NCBI RefSeq assembly: GCF_022539315.1 | Contig: NC_066321.1 | Coordinates: 3,025,324 to 3,089,323, forward strand | Direction of reading: 5' to 3' | Length of the DNA: 64,000 nt | DNA from: Serinus canaria | Lineage: Eukaryota; Chordata; Aves; Passeriformes; Fringillidae | Shown: positions 35,681 to 48,190 of the stretch, piece after piece | How positions within the stretch are numbered: position 1 is the first letter of the stretch | How the letters are laid out: every line of letters starts with the position of its first letter | The notes under the pieces: generated by a model | What the model was told of the DNA's origin: nothing | The model's input: the letters and a program-made list of their open reading frames with translations, nothing else | Databases searched by the model: none | Translations under genes and position numbers: made by a program

Positions 35681-37449
35681 CAAATTCCTCAAAGAACCAG
35701 GAGAAGGATCTCCTTGAGATCTACCAGCCACAAACACAAAATAACCCTCCCAGAGGGACAGGTCTGTGGCCACAGGTGGTTTGGTGACTCATTACACAGC
35801 TATCCAGGACACTTTTACCCTCTCACTGATAAATCACTGATCAGGTATGTCCTGATATTTCCTGACCTATACAATTATTTCTCAGGGTGTTGGGCACAGT
35901 CTGAGAGCTCCCTTTACCTAAACTATGTTTTTTCCTGCTGTAGGAATGGCTCACCAGAAACCAGTCCCAGCAGTCCTGTGCTACCCTCCAGGCCCTGAGC
36001 ACAGCCCATGTCTCTGCTCCTTTTGGCAGACGTGCTGTCCATCAGGAGCTGCAGCTCAGCATTTCCCCTGTCACTGTGCTTGCTTTTTCAGGCCATAAAG
36101 AGCAACTCTCTGACCAGTGGACAGACACATCTCAGCTCAGAGCAGGGGTTTGTTTGGCTTTTCCACAGCCCTGAGCCACAATGTTTTGTCATTCGAGCTC
36201 TAGTGCCAAGTGCTTTTGAGAAAAGCCCTCCTGACCAGCACTGAGCAGAGCCTGTTCCTTAAAAAGGTACTTGGTGCATTCCTTTTTTGAGGAAAATTAG
36301 TTTGTTCCTTCCACAGTGGAATGAGAGGAAATCTCCAGGCCAGACTTGAGATTCCTGGCACAATTCTCCACCTACCCCACAACAGAACCAGCATGTTCCC
36401 AACAGAGCTCGAGGATGCTGCAGTTCTGTGTGCCTGCCTACAGAGAGTAAGAAAGGCAGGACTTCCCACAAAAAGGTACATTTTCCTTAAAAGAATCCTT
36501 TAACAATAAACCATGATTTTGCCTTTTTCAGGTCACTTAGATAATGTAGCTGAGTCCAGCTGGGCAGGAGAAGAATTTGTACCATACGGACGCTGATACC
36601 ACAGCTCTGCCTGCTTAAATATTTAATTCCACTAAGGTACTGTACAACCAAAATACCTTGGCTTAATTTGGGTTGCATCTGGAAACATGTCATTTGAGAT
36701 GCCAAGAGGTATCTCTCTAATTTTTTTGCTTCTCCCTACTCATGAATCTACTATTCCTACTCCCAGGTTTAAAGTGTGTAAAAATTCAACTTTTTTCAGG
36801 TAAAAAAATAATGTTGTAATCCAAGGGCTGGCTCTTGGTCTGAACAGCCCTTGGAGCCAAAACATGAGATACAAACCTATCTGAAGGCTCTTTAAGAAGT
36901 GGGATGGCAAGTAAATTCTGGTTTAATATAAAAGCCCATTCACCTATTAATCATGAGTGCAGATGATTCCTAATGTGGCATGATATCACTTAATTCCCAA
37001 AAACCAGAGGAAGTGGCAGCACACATTTTCCTGGACCCATGTAATGATATCATGCAAAGAAGTCCTTCCTAACCACTTCTGTGCACAGGTCATAAATTAC
37101 CAACCAGACACACAGATTCCCCCTTTAATATTTTAAAGTCTCATTTTTGTGCATTCTTCCCTCTTGTTCATGCTTTGTCTTAACAAATACGCTTGGCCAT
37201 AATGAAAATAAACCTGCTGAAGTCTCTGTGGCCTGAGACAAGCTATAACACATTTCTGCACCACGGGGTGGGCTCATGGGATACCTACTGAGAAAATGCA
37301 TCCCCTCTGCGCATGCCCAGACTATTAAAATGAATTGACATGTTAATGCTGACAGGAAAAGAGCACAAGAGAGCTTGCTAAATTACTGCTCAGTCAGGCA
37401 CTAGGAATTCCTGAGTGGCTAACTCCTGAGCAAAACCTGCAGCAAGGAG
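35681..37449. other. Noncoding single-copy DNA
   Basis: No gene. Around 37260-37340 lies a CTGCGCATGCCC string resembling an NRF1 half-palindrome; it is a single weak site. Confidence 0.55.
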
Positions 37450-37557
37450 ACAAGGAGGGGAAAAAAAAAAAAAAAAAAGAAAAAAAAAGAGAGGAAGGGA
37501 GAAAGAAGAAGGGGGGGGGGAAAGAAAGGAAAAAAAAAAGTGGGTGAAAAAAAGAAA
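37450..37557 (+). repeat. A/G-rich tract with G10 run
   Basis: About 108 bp are almost entirely purine, including A runs up to 18 and a G10 at 37511-37520. The antisense Phe/Ser/Pro frames come only from composition. Confidence 0.93.
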
Positions 37558-39649
37558 CTTTATTGTCAAATGGAACAAAACAAATGAACACTAAGGGTTT
37601 GTCATGTTAGTAATGCACCTACTCATAAATCATATGGATTTTAATCATACCTGCCACCTCAGCCTGCTTCTCCCCTGAGAAATTGTTTTCTTTTTGCTCC
37701 CTCCTTCACTCGCTTTCAATTATCTGGAAGCTGTTTCTCCTGTTTATTTATTTATCTAAAGTTCACATACAGTATGCATGCACAAATTTCCTCTGGGGGC
37801 CTGAGCCCAGGCAGATCATACAGGGATGCGGTGGAGCGTGGCAGCTAAACATCTCAGATGAATGTACTCAGCCTCTGAAAACCTGCTTTGGACCACGGTG
37901 ACAAGAGGAGGGGAGGACAGAAAGTAATTAGTGTGTGTACAATGATGGATTATGGCTTAATATTCAGGCATTTCACCTTTGCACTGCTATAGGTAGGCCC
38001 ACAAGATGACAAACCACGTCCACATTCTTGCCAGTGAGGGGAAAAAAATAGAAGAAAAGGTGTGTGGGGGGGAGAAAACCCCACAGGATTTTCACTCCTT
38101 TGGCCGTGTCCTCTGCTCAGTGAATAAATTGCTTTGGTTGTTTTAGTTACCTCTCAGACCTTTTACAGTTTGGAAAATGCCAGATATATGCACATATGCA
38201 TCCATGAGAAACCTGAGGGGCAGCTGCTCAGTGAATTCCTGACAAGCTGGCACAATATTGTTTTTATGTCTCACAGCTTCTATATGTAACTTTAGTACTG
38301 CAGAGAAACTCACTCTCTCAAATTTTAAGGAGAGAGTGAACTGCCAGTGACCTTTTCTCAGCTCTGGGAGGTGAGTGTACAGCACAGATCCATCATCAGA
38401 GGAAGATCTTATAGACAACTTTGGGAAAAAAATAAAAAAGGCATCAATTTTGCAAGCTAGATTGAAGGAAATATAGATGAGGAGAGTTCAGTAAGGAGTT
38501 CCAACTACAGGCTAAATAGAGTTTTAACTCCTAAAATGAGTTTAGAGTCTAACTGAAGCTCTGGATGTGTATTAGGTCTAATGTAGCTTTTTCAGGGATG
38601 TTTGAAACTATAGTTGTTATGCAGGGTATTGCTCAATTAAAGGAACATCTAGACAGCTCTCCCATTTGGAACACTTGTAGAAATTAAATGGATCACATGC
38701 AGTTTGACATTTTGCAAAATAAAAGAATAATTGGGGCACTGTATTGTTTTTGCCTTTTAAAGAGAGGAGTCAAGCTCACCCCGTGAAGCTCAGCTGGAAC
38801 CAGGATCTGGAATCTGGGTACAGATTTCTTCCCCCCACTGCTTTCTCAGAAAACCTCTGATGCTCCAGTTAACCCTTGCAGCACCACACACTTCCCACTG
38901 GACATTTACTACTCCTCCAGCCTGATATTTTTAAGTAGTCAGAACTTATTTAGTCAAATTCATGTGAGGGGAAGTAGTTTCCTGCTACGGCAGATTCAAT
39001 TCAATATTTCCCTCTGAAGGCCATGACCTGGTTATAAAACAAGTCATGTGCTTCACATCCCTTGAATAAAGACTTTTTGGAGGATTTCAGCTACCTGCCA
39101 ATGTGAGGAGTGGGATGAGAGTTGGCTTCTCAGAACCCCCTCCCTCCCCTGCAAGAGCCAAGCAGCTCACGGACTTTCACACGTTTTTTGTTCCTGTGCA
39201 AACTCTGCCAAAACCAGAAAACCTTGAGATCAAGGGATTTCTGGTGTCCTGTGGTACTTCAGCCCTCTCACATAAATCAAGTTCATGCTGTGGTCAGGGC
39301 AGATTGTTCACCAACTGAGGAGCCACAAACACTTCTGTGTGTGCCATCCTTTAAACATTTCAACAGCCCCGTTAAATGTTGTCGCATAAGCTAAAAATTA
39401 ACCGTGAAGACACTTTTCCTCACATTCACTGCAGCTGAGCCTGAAACCAAATCCCAGATGTTCCCAACAAAAGCCATCTTGAATCACTACTTTCCAGAAA
39501 AGTGTTTCAAGGAAATCCGAGGAGGTGTCCCTTATCCTGATTTCATGGGCACTGCCAGAGGCTGCAGTGGCATTGAGGGACCTTCAGTCCAACCCACCAG
39601 GGACATTCAGCCCAACTCAAGACAGCCACTGTCATGTGTCCATACAAGG
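37558..39649. other. Noncoding single-copy DNA
   Basis: No supported gene or transposon. Two plus frames at 39103-39394 overlap in different phases and have no recognisable domain. Confidence 0.6.
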
Positions 39650-39956
39650 AAGGACTTTGGGGTGATCTAATTTCAGCCTTACGGTACTTGAAAGGAACCT
39701 AGAAGAAAAATGGAGACTATTTACAAGGAGCTGGAATGACAGGACAAGTAGAATATCCTCAAATGGAAAGAGAGCAGGTTTTGATTAGATATTAGGATGA
39801 AATTCTGGGTGGGCAGGCCCTGGAACAGGGTGCCCAGAGCAGCTGTGGCTGCCCCTGGATCCCTGGAAGTGTTCAAGTCCAGGCTGGACAGGGCTTGGAG
39901 CAATCTGGGACAGTGGAAGATGTCCCTGCCATGGCAGGGGGTGGAACTAGATGAGC
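39650..39956 (+). mobile_element. CR1 LINE, about 307 bp
   Basis: It begins with 'AGGACTTTGGGGTGATCTAA', the segment also seen at the start of the 56.4 kb copy. It continues through 'GAATGACAGGACAAGTAG' and the CTGTGGCTGCCCCTGG core, and breaks off after 'GTGGAACTAGATGAGCAGAG' without its tail octamers. It carries a degenerate ORF2 end (FWVGRPWNRVPRAAVAAPGS). Confidence 0.94.
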
Positions 39957-40350
39957 AGAGAATTAGAGAATTCAGAGAATCTCTAAATTACCTGAGCCAG
40001 AATGTATTACAGGTGATTCCTGTGATCACAACTTCGTTTTTAAATGCCGTGAGCACTTTCTGACTGTGGCTTCTCCCACCAGAAGATCAAAGCCCTGAAT
40101 GTGTGCAGTTACCCAGAAATGCCATCTTCCTTGGTAGAAACCACGTATTGCACATTTGGTACAACTTTCCTTTCATTTTGTATTTTCATCTGCAGTCTCA
40201 GATATCAAAGAAAGCCAAGCTGACAAAAGCCAGCTTGTAAACCCAGTCAAGTGGAGTTTTCCACGGTTTACAGAAATCAACCCATAATCCACTTTATTTA
40301 AACCTCTGAGTGCATAAAAGGCTGCAGGATGTCAGAATAAGGCAGAAGCA
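39957..40350. other. Noncoding spacer between opposed CR1 copies
   Basis: Unique sequence with nothing recognised. Confidence 0.6.
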
Positions 40351-40625
40351 CAGAATCATAGAATTGCTTAAGTTGGAAAAGATCCTTAAGATCACTGAGT
40401 CCCCATTCTCCAGCCCTGCCAAGGCCATCACTACCCACGTCCCCAAGTGCCACTTCTACACTGCTTTTAAATCCCTCCAGGGATGAGGAATCCACCACTG
40501 CCCTGGGCAGCCTGTTCCAATGTTTGACTACCTTGACAGTAAAGAAATTTTCCCTAATATCCACCTAAACCTCCCTTGGCACAACTTGAGGACATTTCTG
40601 TTCCCGTCAGCTGCTTGGTCTGGTG
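40351..40625 (-). mobile_element. CR1 LINE with well-kept ORF2 C-terminus
   Basis: The reversed tail 'CAGAATCATAGAATTGCTTA' opens the copy. The minus strand keeps one long open frame encoding the end of CR1 ORF2 (MDIRENFFTVKVVKHWNRLP, then RAVVDSSSLEGFKSSVEVAL). The FF-V-HWNRLP...SLE-FK pattern is the usual C-terminus of the reverse-transcriptase protein. Similarity fades around 40605-40625. Only the last part of the element is present. Confidence 0.95.
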
Positions 40626-42192
40626 TCCCCCAGCAGGGATGGAGAGTGGGTCTGAGGGATTTATTTCAGCACAGCAATCCCCCACAAATGAACACCCAGA
40701 ATTAATTGGGACCTACCTCCACAGGTGCTTCTTCAATCTCTTTTTTATTTTACTATGAGATCTTCCACCACCTGGTGCTCCCAATGTCACCACTTTTTGA
40801 CTATTTTATCTTCATGAATCTAGAAGGAGTTGTAAGTAATCAGTCAACCAATATTTTGCAAAAGAAGCATCTCTAGCAACTAGTCCAGTATCACCTCAAT
40901 AAAATTATACAGCATGGGACTTTTATGAGTTACATGAACCTAGATATAATAAAAATATCTCACCCTCATTTTTGTGCTACTCCAATGTCAGGAATTAATT
41001 TCAAAGTTTTGACAGACCCTAAATAAAAACAAACCGACAAAACAAACAAAAAATCAAACAAAATCCCCAAGCTCTTTAGTTTGCTTCAGTTTCTCCCCTT
41101 GCAGCAGTGTGAGTTTTCCTTATGGTTGGGGGGAAAAATGAATAGTTACCATGGAAATTGACACAAATCTTCTTCTTTCAGCCTCCTTCAAGCTACAGAG
41201 CACGTTTATAAAGACACACATAGAATCTACTGGTCATTAAAGAACTTAGGCAGCAATAGAACTAGGTTTTCCCAAGTTTTACAATGTATTTCACAATAAT
41301 TTTCTCTGCTCTCATTCTCATTACAGAGGCAATATTAGAATGATAATGACTTACATGCTCTGTCATAGTTTACTACTCTGACCTTTTCAGTATTCTGCCT
41401 TTTGAAAGCTTGACAGGGCCACCTCTCCTGCTTGCTTTAACGTGGCAGAGAGCTGGGACCAAGGAAGGAAGGGGATAACAGCAGCAGACACTCTGCCAAA
41501 TTCTCTTAAACAACCTTCCTGTAGCTCATCATTTCTGGGGTGTATTTAAACAGATTTCCTGTCTTTCTCCCAGCACTGTGTGTCCCTGGAATTGCACTGG
41601 TCATCCAGAACAATGGCTTACCCACAGTAGGTGCATTGGGAAGTGAGAGGTCTACACCCACACTTTGCTACTTGAATATCAGTTTGGCCTTTTGAATTAT
41701 TCATCAGCTCAAGAACAAAGTCAGATTTTGGTCCCAGATGGCCAGATGTCTGTTTTCTCAGTGTGTAGAACTTTTTTGTTGGGTTTTTTTTTTAATGTGC
41801 CATTGCAGACCCCAGGCCTGTCCCCTTAGACATATGCAGCACTTACTTTATTTTATTTTGTAGGGTAGCAGATCTTTTCCAGCTGCATTTCTTGATGCCA
41901 ATTCCCCTTCCATCAGGAGCATGAAGGAGGCTCCACAGGGTCAGTGCACAACCTGCTGCACTAGTGTGGAGTGGACATGCTTGCATCAAGTGTGTTCCTC
42001 CCACTCCTTCATTTCCAAGAGCATGGAGAGTCAGAGGAAGGCTCTAAAGAGAGTAATTGTCAACTCTCCTTTCCCTTGTGCACCTCTTTCAGTGTTACAA
42101 AGATATATCCTTCTTGAAATGAGGGCACAAAAGGGCAGGAGCCTCTTAAACCAGTGGAAAGCTTGTGATGGAGGAAACAGTAACAGGGATCA
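40626..42192. other. Noncoding single-copy DNA
   Basis: This AT-rich stretch has A/C-rich patches near 41028-41066 and a T-run near 41780-41793. No gene. Confidence 0.6.
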
Positions 42193-42445
42193 AAGAATCA
42201 CAGAATTGTTTAGGTTGGGAAGGACCTCCAAGATCATCAAGTTCAACCTTTGACCAAACACCACCCTGACAACTAATCCAGAGCACTGAGGTTCCTGGAA
42301 CACCTCCAGGGGCTTCACCAGCTCCCTGGGGAGCCCCTTCCAACGCCTGATGACCTTTTCAGTGCAGAAATGCTTCCTGATGTCCAGCCCTATTGTGGAC
42401 AGTGAGAGGAGTTCCTGGTCTCCTGGGACAATTGCTCCCCATCCC
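42193..42445 (-). mobile_element. CR1 LINE fragment
   Basis: It opens with 'AAGAATCACAGAATTGTTTA', then 'TTGGGAAGGACCTCCAAGAT'. A minus-strand frame shows IRKHFCTEKVIRRWKGLPRE, the ORF2 C-terminal pattern. The boundary at the truncated end is soft (similarity may reach 42490). Confidence 0.93.
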
Positions 42446-44115
42446 AACCTTTTGCTGTGCAGCACTGAGGAGCAGCCAGGCTGACAGTAACCTCCGCTTT
42501 TAGAGATGCAAAGGCAGCTCTCAGCCTCCTGCTGCTCGACCTGACCTCCCTCAAACGCTCCCCTGATGCTGCTCCCTGCCTTCCTACAGCTGAGGTGGGG
42601 ATCAAGACACTTTCACCCTTTCACATCTCCACCTCACATCTGTCCTCTCCAATATTGCTTGCAGGTGTTTTGAGAAGACCCACCCACACTTCAGGCTGCC
42701 TTTTTTCCCCCCTTTGCTCTGCTCTGAAATAAGCTGCCCTGTCCATTAGATCTGCTCCTCGAGTGCCCCACTCCAATGAAACCCAGGTGTTCCTGGGGGC
42801 TCCTGTCCCACTGCCAGGCATGTGCTCTGCACAGCACCCTGACGTGGTGATGGAAGAGTTAATGATCTCTGAGCCTGCTGCTGGAGGATTATTTAGCACA
42901 CCAGGTGCCTGCTGCACTCTCACTGGCGAGGAGAGCCTGGGAACAGAGAGGAATCAGGGCTGCAGCTGTGTGAGAGAGGGGCCTGGGAGCTGCTGAGACA
43001 GTCAGCATCTCCCTGGGACCCTCTGCTCTTTACACAAACACAGGGCATGTGCTGAGCAAGCCCCAGAGGGCCCTGCCACCCCAGCACCCCCTTTGTGGTT
43101 GCACAGCACTGAGGGTCTCACCGGCACCCTCAGAGTCTGCTGGTGCTCAGATTTGGGCAGGTGCTCATCACTGCCTTTCACCTGTTGCTTGTAAAGCCAC
43201 TCTGCTCGACTACAAACACTTTCTGTGACTGCAGGGAAATAGAAATGTTGCCATGACTTGTAGTTCTTCTTATCTTCACAAGAGTCAGACTTCAAGACAC
43301 CTAAAAGCTCTTATTAGGCTCTCTTCTCCAAGTGCAGCTTCCTCTTCAAAACCAGTTTGATTTTGGAGTTTTTTGGTGGATTTTGTGGCCGTTTTTTTCC
43401 TAAACATACATAATTTGATAGCATAAGTAACTCTTGAGTTTTCATTTCACACAAGAGTACAAAAGCAGGGGACAAACCTGTCCCACACACACAGGAATGC
43501 AGGGGAGACCCTCACATGGCACCAGAAGAGTAATTGGAATTACAAAAGTCACGGGACCAGGAGTCTGTGTTAGGTACCAACCTCAGGCACAAGAAGCTCA
43601 AGAGATGAATCTCAGAACTGTCCCAGGCCAGTGGGACTTCCCACTTCTTTTAATCTGAGTCAGTGGAAATCCAACCTCTGATCCAATCCTGCATGGTTTG
43701 ATTTGTGCAACTCTTAATGTAAACAACAAATAAATCTGAGGGTTTCAAACAACTTGTCAAAGAAAAGATATTTTGATAATGAAAGCATTAAAGGCAAACC
43801 AGTATGGAAACCACATTGTACCACTCCCAGGGAAGGAAGGTTTTGATCCATCTCAGCATCTTTCCTGTGCTTAACTGTATCAGAAAAATCCATAGTGATA
43901 AACTCTCTATCTCTATGAAGGTTCTGCTTGGAATGAGGTAATTCTGCTTTCTCTGGTACATCACCTCTCATCCCAGGGGGTTAAATATGATACACACAGA
44001 GAAGGCAAGGCAGATGTCCCCTGCACGAGTGGTCTCGTCATAGAGATCTCCATCTACAGCTTCCCTGCCCTGGAGGAAAGAAAAATGAGTTCATGTCAAG
44101 AAAACTACCAGACTT
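42446..44115. other. Noncoding single-copy DNA, GC-richer
   Basis: This stretch is GC-richer than average to about 43200. Frames up to 100 codons lie on both strands, without a recognisable product. Confidence 0.55.
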
Positions 44116-44255
44116 AGAGTCATGGACTGATTTGGATTGGATGGAACCTTAAAGCCAATCTCATTCAAACCCCCTGCCATGGGCAGGGACACCTCCCACT
44201 ATCCCAGGTTGCTCCAAGCCCCATCCAACCTGGCCTTGGACACATCTAGGAATGG
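44116..44255 (-). mobile_element. CR1 LINE fragment
   Basis: 'AGAGTCATGGACTGATTTGG' is the reversed tail, followed by 'CCCTGCCATGGGCAGGGACA' and 'CAAGCCCCATCCAACCTGGC'. It belongs to the songbird-type subfamily and is truncated after about 140 bp. Confidence 0.93.
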
Positions 44256-45419
44256 GATGTCACACTTCATATCCTTTCTTTTTTTTTCTTCCCTGACTTA
44301 TGAATCAAATAATAATTAATATTAAGAAGAAAATTCAAATTTAAAAAAAACCACAAACATTTACTCCACTCCAGAGGATGAAAGAACAGAAAAGAGAGTG
44401 ATGGCACAAGTCCCCTGGGATCTGCAGTCCATGCAGAGGACTGTGCACACACTTCCCAAGTGCAGCTAAATGAAATTGTAAACACCCTTCTTTTCCATAC
44501 TGGACAGCCCAGAGCAGAGTCACTGCCTCCCCTCTGCCCCACCTGCTGTGACATCAGCTGGGTTCCCCATCCTGCAGAAGTGAGGTAGGTCCTCCCTAAA
44601 ATGTGCTGGTCCAGCTACTGCTGGCACGGGGTGAAGCATTCATGGTACGTCCTAAAGTAATCCCTAAGTGACTCTTACTACCCTGTATCCCATACCCAAC
44701 TCTTTTTCCTTCTCTGTTCTCTGCTTCATGAGTTTCTTTTCACTTTCCCCAGTATTTACTGTACTTTGAATAGTTCTGTGGCTACCATCCGTAGGAGAAC
44801 CATGGGAACTGGCAGGCAATGAATGACTGGCATGCAAAAAGGTTTTTTGGGTTTTTTTTTTCCCCTTCTTCTTCTACTTCTCCTTCTTGAAAACAACCCT
44901 GGCGAGCCATCAGATGAAAAAATCCATTCTTCTGCCAGCTCCTGCCCGGTGCCAGTGTCAGACTATTTAAAGCTCTCTGAGAAGTGGTTTGAGGAAAGGT
45001 AGCACCACAGCAGCAAATCGAGCCGCATCTTTCCCCTCCACGTTAAAAAAAAGAGAAAAAAACCAACCCAAACCAGAGGTTGCCGAGCTCTCTTTGCTAC
45101 CAGGCTTGACTTAAGTTAAACATCCAAGCCCCTGACATAAATGTGCTCTGTAGGAATCTGTAATAAGGTACTGCAGTTAAAACTAGCAACTGCATTTTCG
45201 ATGCGAGAGCATAATCCCCATTGTTACTGGGGAGTCTGGATCTTGCCACAACAGAGGGGTTTTTGTTATATTACATGCCTACCAACCAAGTCCTTTTCTT
45301 TTATAGCTCCCTATGGTAGGGAAGGGGAAAAAGAGTGGATTTAAGTTTCCAGGGAGCTGTCGGCCTTTGTACTAAGGTACATGGCTCACTGCTAGTTCAC
45401 AAAGGGGGTTAGCAGCAGA
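44256..45419. other. Noncoding DNA upstream of a CpG-rich segment
   Basis: It contains T/C-rich tracts (44279-44292 and 44840-44890) and, at 44961-44975, an ACTATTTAAAGC string that could act as a TATA-like element. No gene is recognised. Confidence 0.5.
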
Positions 45420-45700
45420 GCCGCGGTGAACCATTCATCCTGCCAGCGAGCTCAGGTGAACGCGGCGCTCGCAGCCAAACAGGAACGCTCAGCCCCATTC
45501 ACCCGGTGGCTGAGCAATGTACCACAAGCTGGAAGCTGTTCATCGAGCCAGCGGGAAATTCAGGCGTTTAGCAAGAGCTGGAACCGGAGCTGCTGTGATG
45601 GATGGTAATATCCAGAGCTCTGGAGCTGCGCGGAGGGGCCGGGCCAGGAGAGAGCGGGAGGTCGGCAGAGAGGCTGGGAGGCACGGGAGGGTGGGATGAG
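45420..45700. promoter_or_regulatory. CpG island-like segment, candidate promoter
   Basis: About nineteen CpGs occur in some 270 bp (for example CCGCGG at the start, GAACGCGGCGCTCGC and GCTGCGCGGAGGGGCCGGG), with GC near 60 percent by eye in an AT-rich, CpG-poor region. It has no repeat character. A GATG/GTAATAT donor-like string lies at about 45604. It could be the promoter/first exon of an unannotated transcript or an unmethylated regulatory element. No conserved protein is visible, and the direction is not determinable. Confidence 0.4.
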
Positions 45701-46370
45701 GTGTTGCTCCTCTCCTCCTCCCTGGGAAACTGCAAGGAAAAGAGATGAATTTGATTTATTTCCTATTGTGAACTTCGGGGAAAAGAGCAAAACTAAGAGC
45801 AGAATATGCACAAACAAAACAAAAGACTTAACCCTCGGGGAACGAAAAAAAAAAGAAAAAAGAAAAAAGCCTATTCCCCGGGTAGAAATGTGATACTCCC
45901 CAGCCTGCCCACTATCAGCACTCTGAGACCCGCTCCCAGCTGCTCTGCATTCTTGGGTTTCATCACTCAAATCTGAATTACAGGAGAGCGTTAACGCTGC
46001 CCGTGCTGCTCCTGCTGCTCCCCTGGCGCTGCCCCTGGGAGCGATGCTCAGCCACCACCAGAGTGATGCAGCCTCGACAGGTCAGAGCCCAGCACGGCAG
46101 CAGGAGGCAGAGAATCACACACACCTGGCAGGGCTGCCGACCTAGGGGTCCCAGAGCATACAAAAAAACCCAAAAAAATTAATTTCTATCAGGATGAAAT
46201 TGTGTCTAAAATTGGCCAAATTAGAAGTTGTAGCATCTATGCCTTTGAGCTGTTGGGTGCAGGTGGAGAGCAAACCCATCAGCAGCCCTCTGATCCACCC
46301 CATGAGCCCTGAAGCAACAGGGAGGAGAAATTGTCCCATAAACTGCAGCTGATCAAAACCTTTTACCTTG
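45701..46370. other. Noncoding DNA flanking the CpG segment
   Basis: It holds an A-rich (AAAAAAG)n patch at 45846-45868 and a moderately GC-rich part at 45990-46140. No gene. Confidence 0.55.
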
Positions 46371-46505
46371 AGATCATAGAATGGTTGGGGTTGGAAGTAA
46401 ATTTAAAGTCCAACTCTTTCCAAACCTGCTCCCCATGGGCAGAGATACCTTCCCCTAGACCAGGCTGCTCAAAGCCCTTTCCAACATGGCCTTGTTCAGT
46501 CACAT
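46371..46505 (-). mobile_element. CR1 LINE fragment
   Basis: 'AGATCATAGAATGGTTGGGG' opens the reversed tail. The pre-tail block, 'CCCCATGGGCAGAGATACCT' and 'CAACATGGCCTTGTTCAG' follow. It is truncated after about 135 bp. Confidence 0.92.
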
Positions 46506-47506
46506 CCCTCCAGTTACTCTTGACACCTCTGCTTCACCTGACAGCTCATTAAAAGTATAAAAATTATCAAAAATATAAAGTTTGATACATATTGGTGCTT
46601 TACAGAAAACATGGCACCCTGCTCTGAACTGAAATGCATCTATTATTTCAGAAAATCAAATAATATCAAATAATCAAATATTTGAGGGAACCAAGGCACC
46701 CACAGGTGCAAAAGAGAAAGGAGAAATCAGCACCTCTCCACAGGGGGAGTTTGGTAGGAGATGATATTCCTTGTTTCCACTCGAATGCATTCTTCCCCAG
46801 CTGCACACTGCCCAAAGCTGCTGTGGTACTCAGGACTGTTAGTGCAGCATGAGCTCCCAGCACCAGGGCAAGTCCTGTTGATAAAAGGACAATAAACTGC
46901 TAAAGGTCTGCCTGAACTCTCTCCCCACCTGCTGCTCTTCAGGCTTTCCCTGAGGACTGTGAAAAGCATCCCTGAAGCTTCAGCATCACCTCTTCAGTGA
47001 TTTGGCATGGCCACCTCCATCTTCCCAGAGATCCCGTGCCAGCTGAGAGGGGCAGGGGTCACCCCGGCTGCTCATCCCCACCTGACCTTCCTGCCACAGC
47101 TATCACTGCCAGCCCACCACTTCATGAGCAGGGCACAGCAAGGAAATCAGTGACCCAGAGCTGGCAGGGCACAGGGGGAACACAGCTCCAACTCCTGCCC
47201 AGAGCCTTGGCTGTGGAGCGGGATTTACATAATAATTAACTCTGGTATTCTTGGACAACTCACTTTCTGTGCAACAACTGCAGATGATTCCCCCGTACAC
47301 CCTTAAAAATCTGTCTAGCTAACAGATCCAAAAATCCAACACCTGTGTGTCAGCACGAACAGCTGTACACTTGCCACTGCTCCTCTCTCTGCAGAGGATG
47401 CCACATGCCAGTTGCTTTACTTAGAGCTTGTGGGGAGGCCAATCCATTAGAGAGAGAACACAGCATAATTAAGAAGCAACATGCTTTCTTGTTCCTGCTG
47501 CCCTAA
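46506..47506. other. Noncoding single-copy DNA
   Basis: A small duplication of ATCAAATA units lies around 46655-46682. Nothing else is recognised. Confidence 0.6.
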
Positions 47507-47552
47507 TTTTTTTTTTTTTAGTTTTTTTTTTTTTTTTAAGTTTTTTTTTTTC
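47507..47552 (+). repeat. Interrupted poly-T tract
   Basis: Three T runs (13, 16 and 11 bases) are separated by AG and AAG. A further T17 lies at 47722-47738. Confidence 0.95.
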
Positions 47553-47780
47553 CTCCCCCTACTTACTTTGTTTAAACAACTCCATCCACTTTATTCTGCT
47601 GATCTTCAGGCTTGCAGGGGTAGTGAACTTCGGAGGCAGGGTCTGTTTTCCCAAGTTCTCACAGCACTCATCAGCTGGCGTGTCAGGGTATAGAAGCTTC
47701 CAGTTGAACTACATTTTTGTCTTTTTTTTTTTTTTTTTCCCTGAGAAATATCCTCAATAAGAAAGATCTTCTTGGAATAA

Positions 47781-48190
47781 ATAACGGGAGACACAAAGAG
47801 TGCAGAATCTAAACACGCGCATTCCGCACGCTGTACGACGGCAACAAATGATTACATCCACCCTGAAACATCCACAGACAGTTGTGTTTGTTTTCATTGC
47901 ATTCCAGATATCAGTTGCAATCACTCTATATATATTTCTTTCTCTCTCTTGCTTTGTGTGCGAGCGTCTATGTTCCCTTTACACTTGGAACAGAAGAAAC
48001 ATTTTGCTAAACTACGCTTTATCTTCAAAACCTGTGCTCTGGCAATGCACACTGTGTATAAAAATGTGAGCTAAAAAGGGGGTTTTAAATCCATTTGGAG
48101 CCATAATGTGAATTTATCTTCACATGAATAATTTGCACCAGTATTCCTAATTTGGCAAGCAAAGAGTGCAGCATAGCTTCACAAGGCATA
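47781..48190. promoter_or_regulatory. Candidate conserved noncoding element with CpG cluster
   Basis: About seven CpGs lie in the first 60 bp ('AAACACGCGCATTCCGCACG', then CTGTACGACGGC). After them comes AT-rich, complex DNA with ATGATTACATCC, TAATTTG and TGCATTCC motifs. CpG retention beside homeodomain-type sites in an AT-rich, CR1-free block suggests constraint. Not proven. Confidence 0.35.

Noticed and set aside
37300..37315. CTGCGCATGCCC as an NRF1 promoter site
   Set aside because: A single half-matching site without CpG island context.
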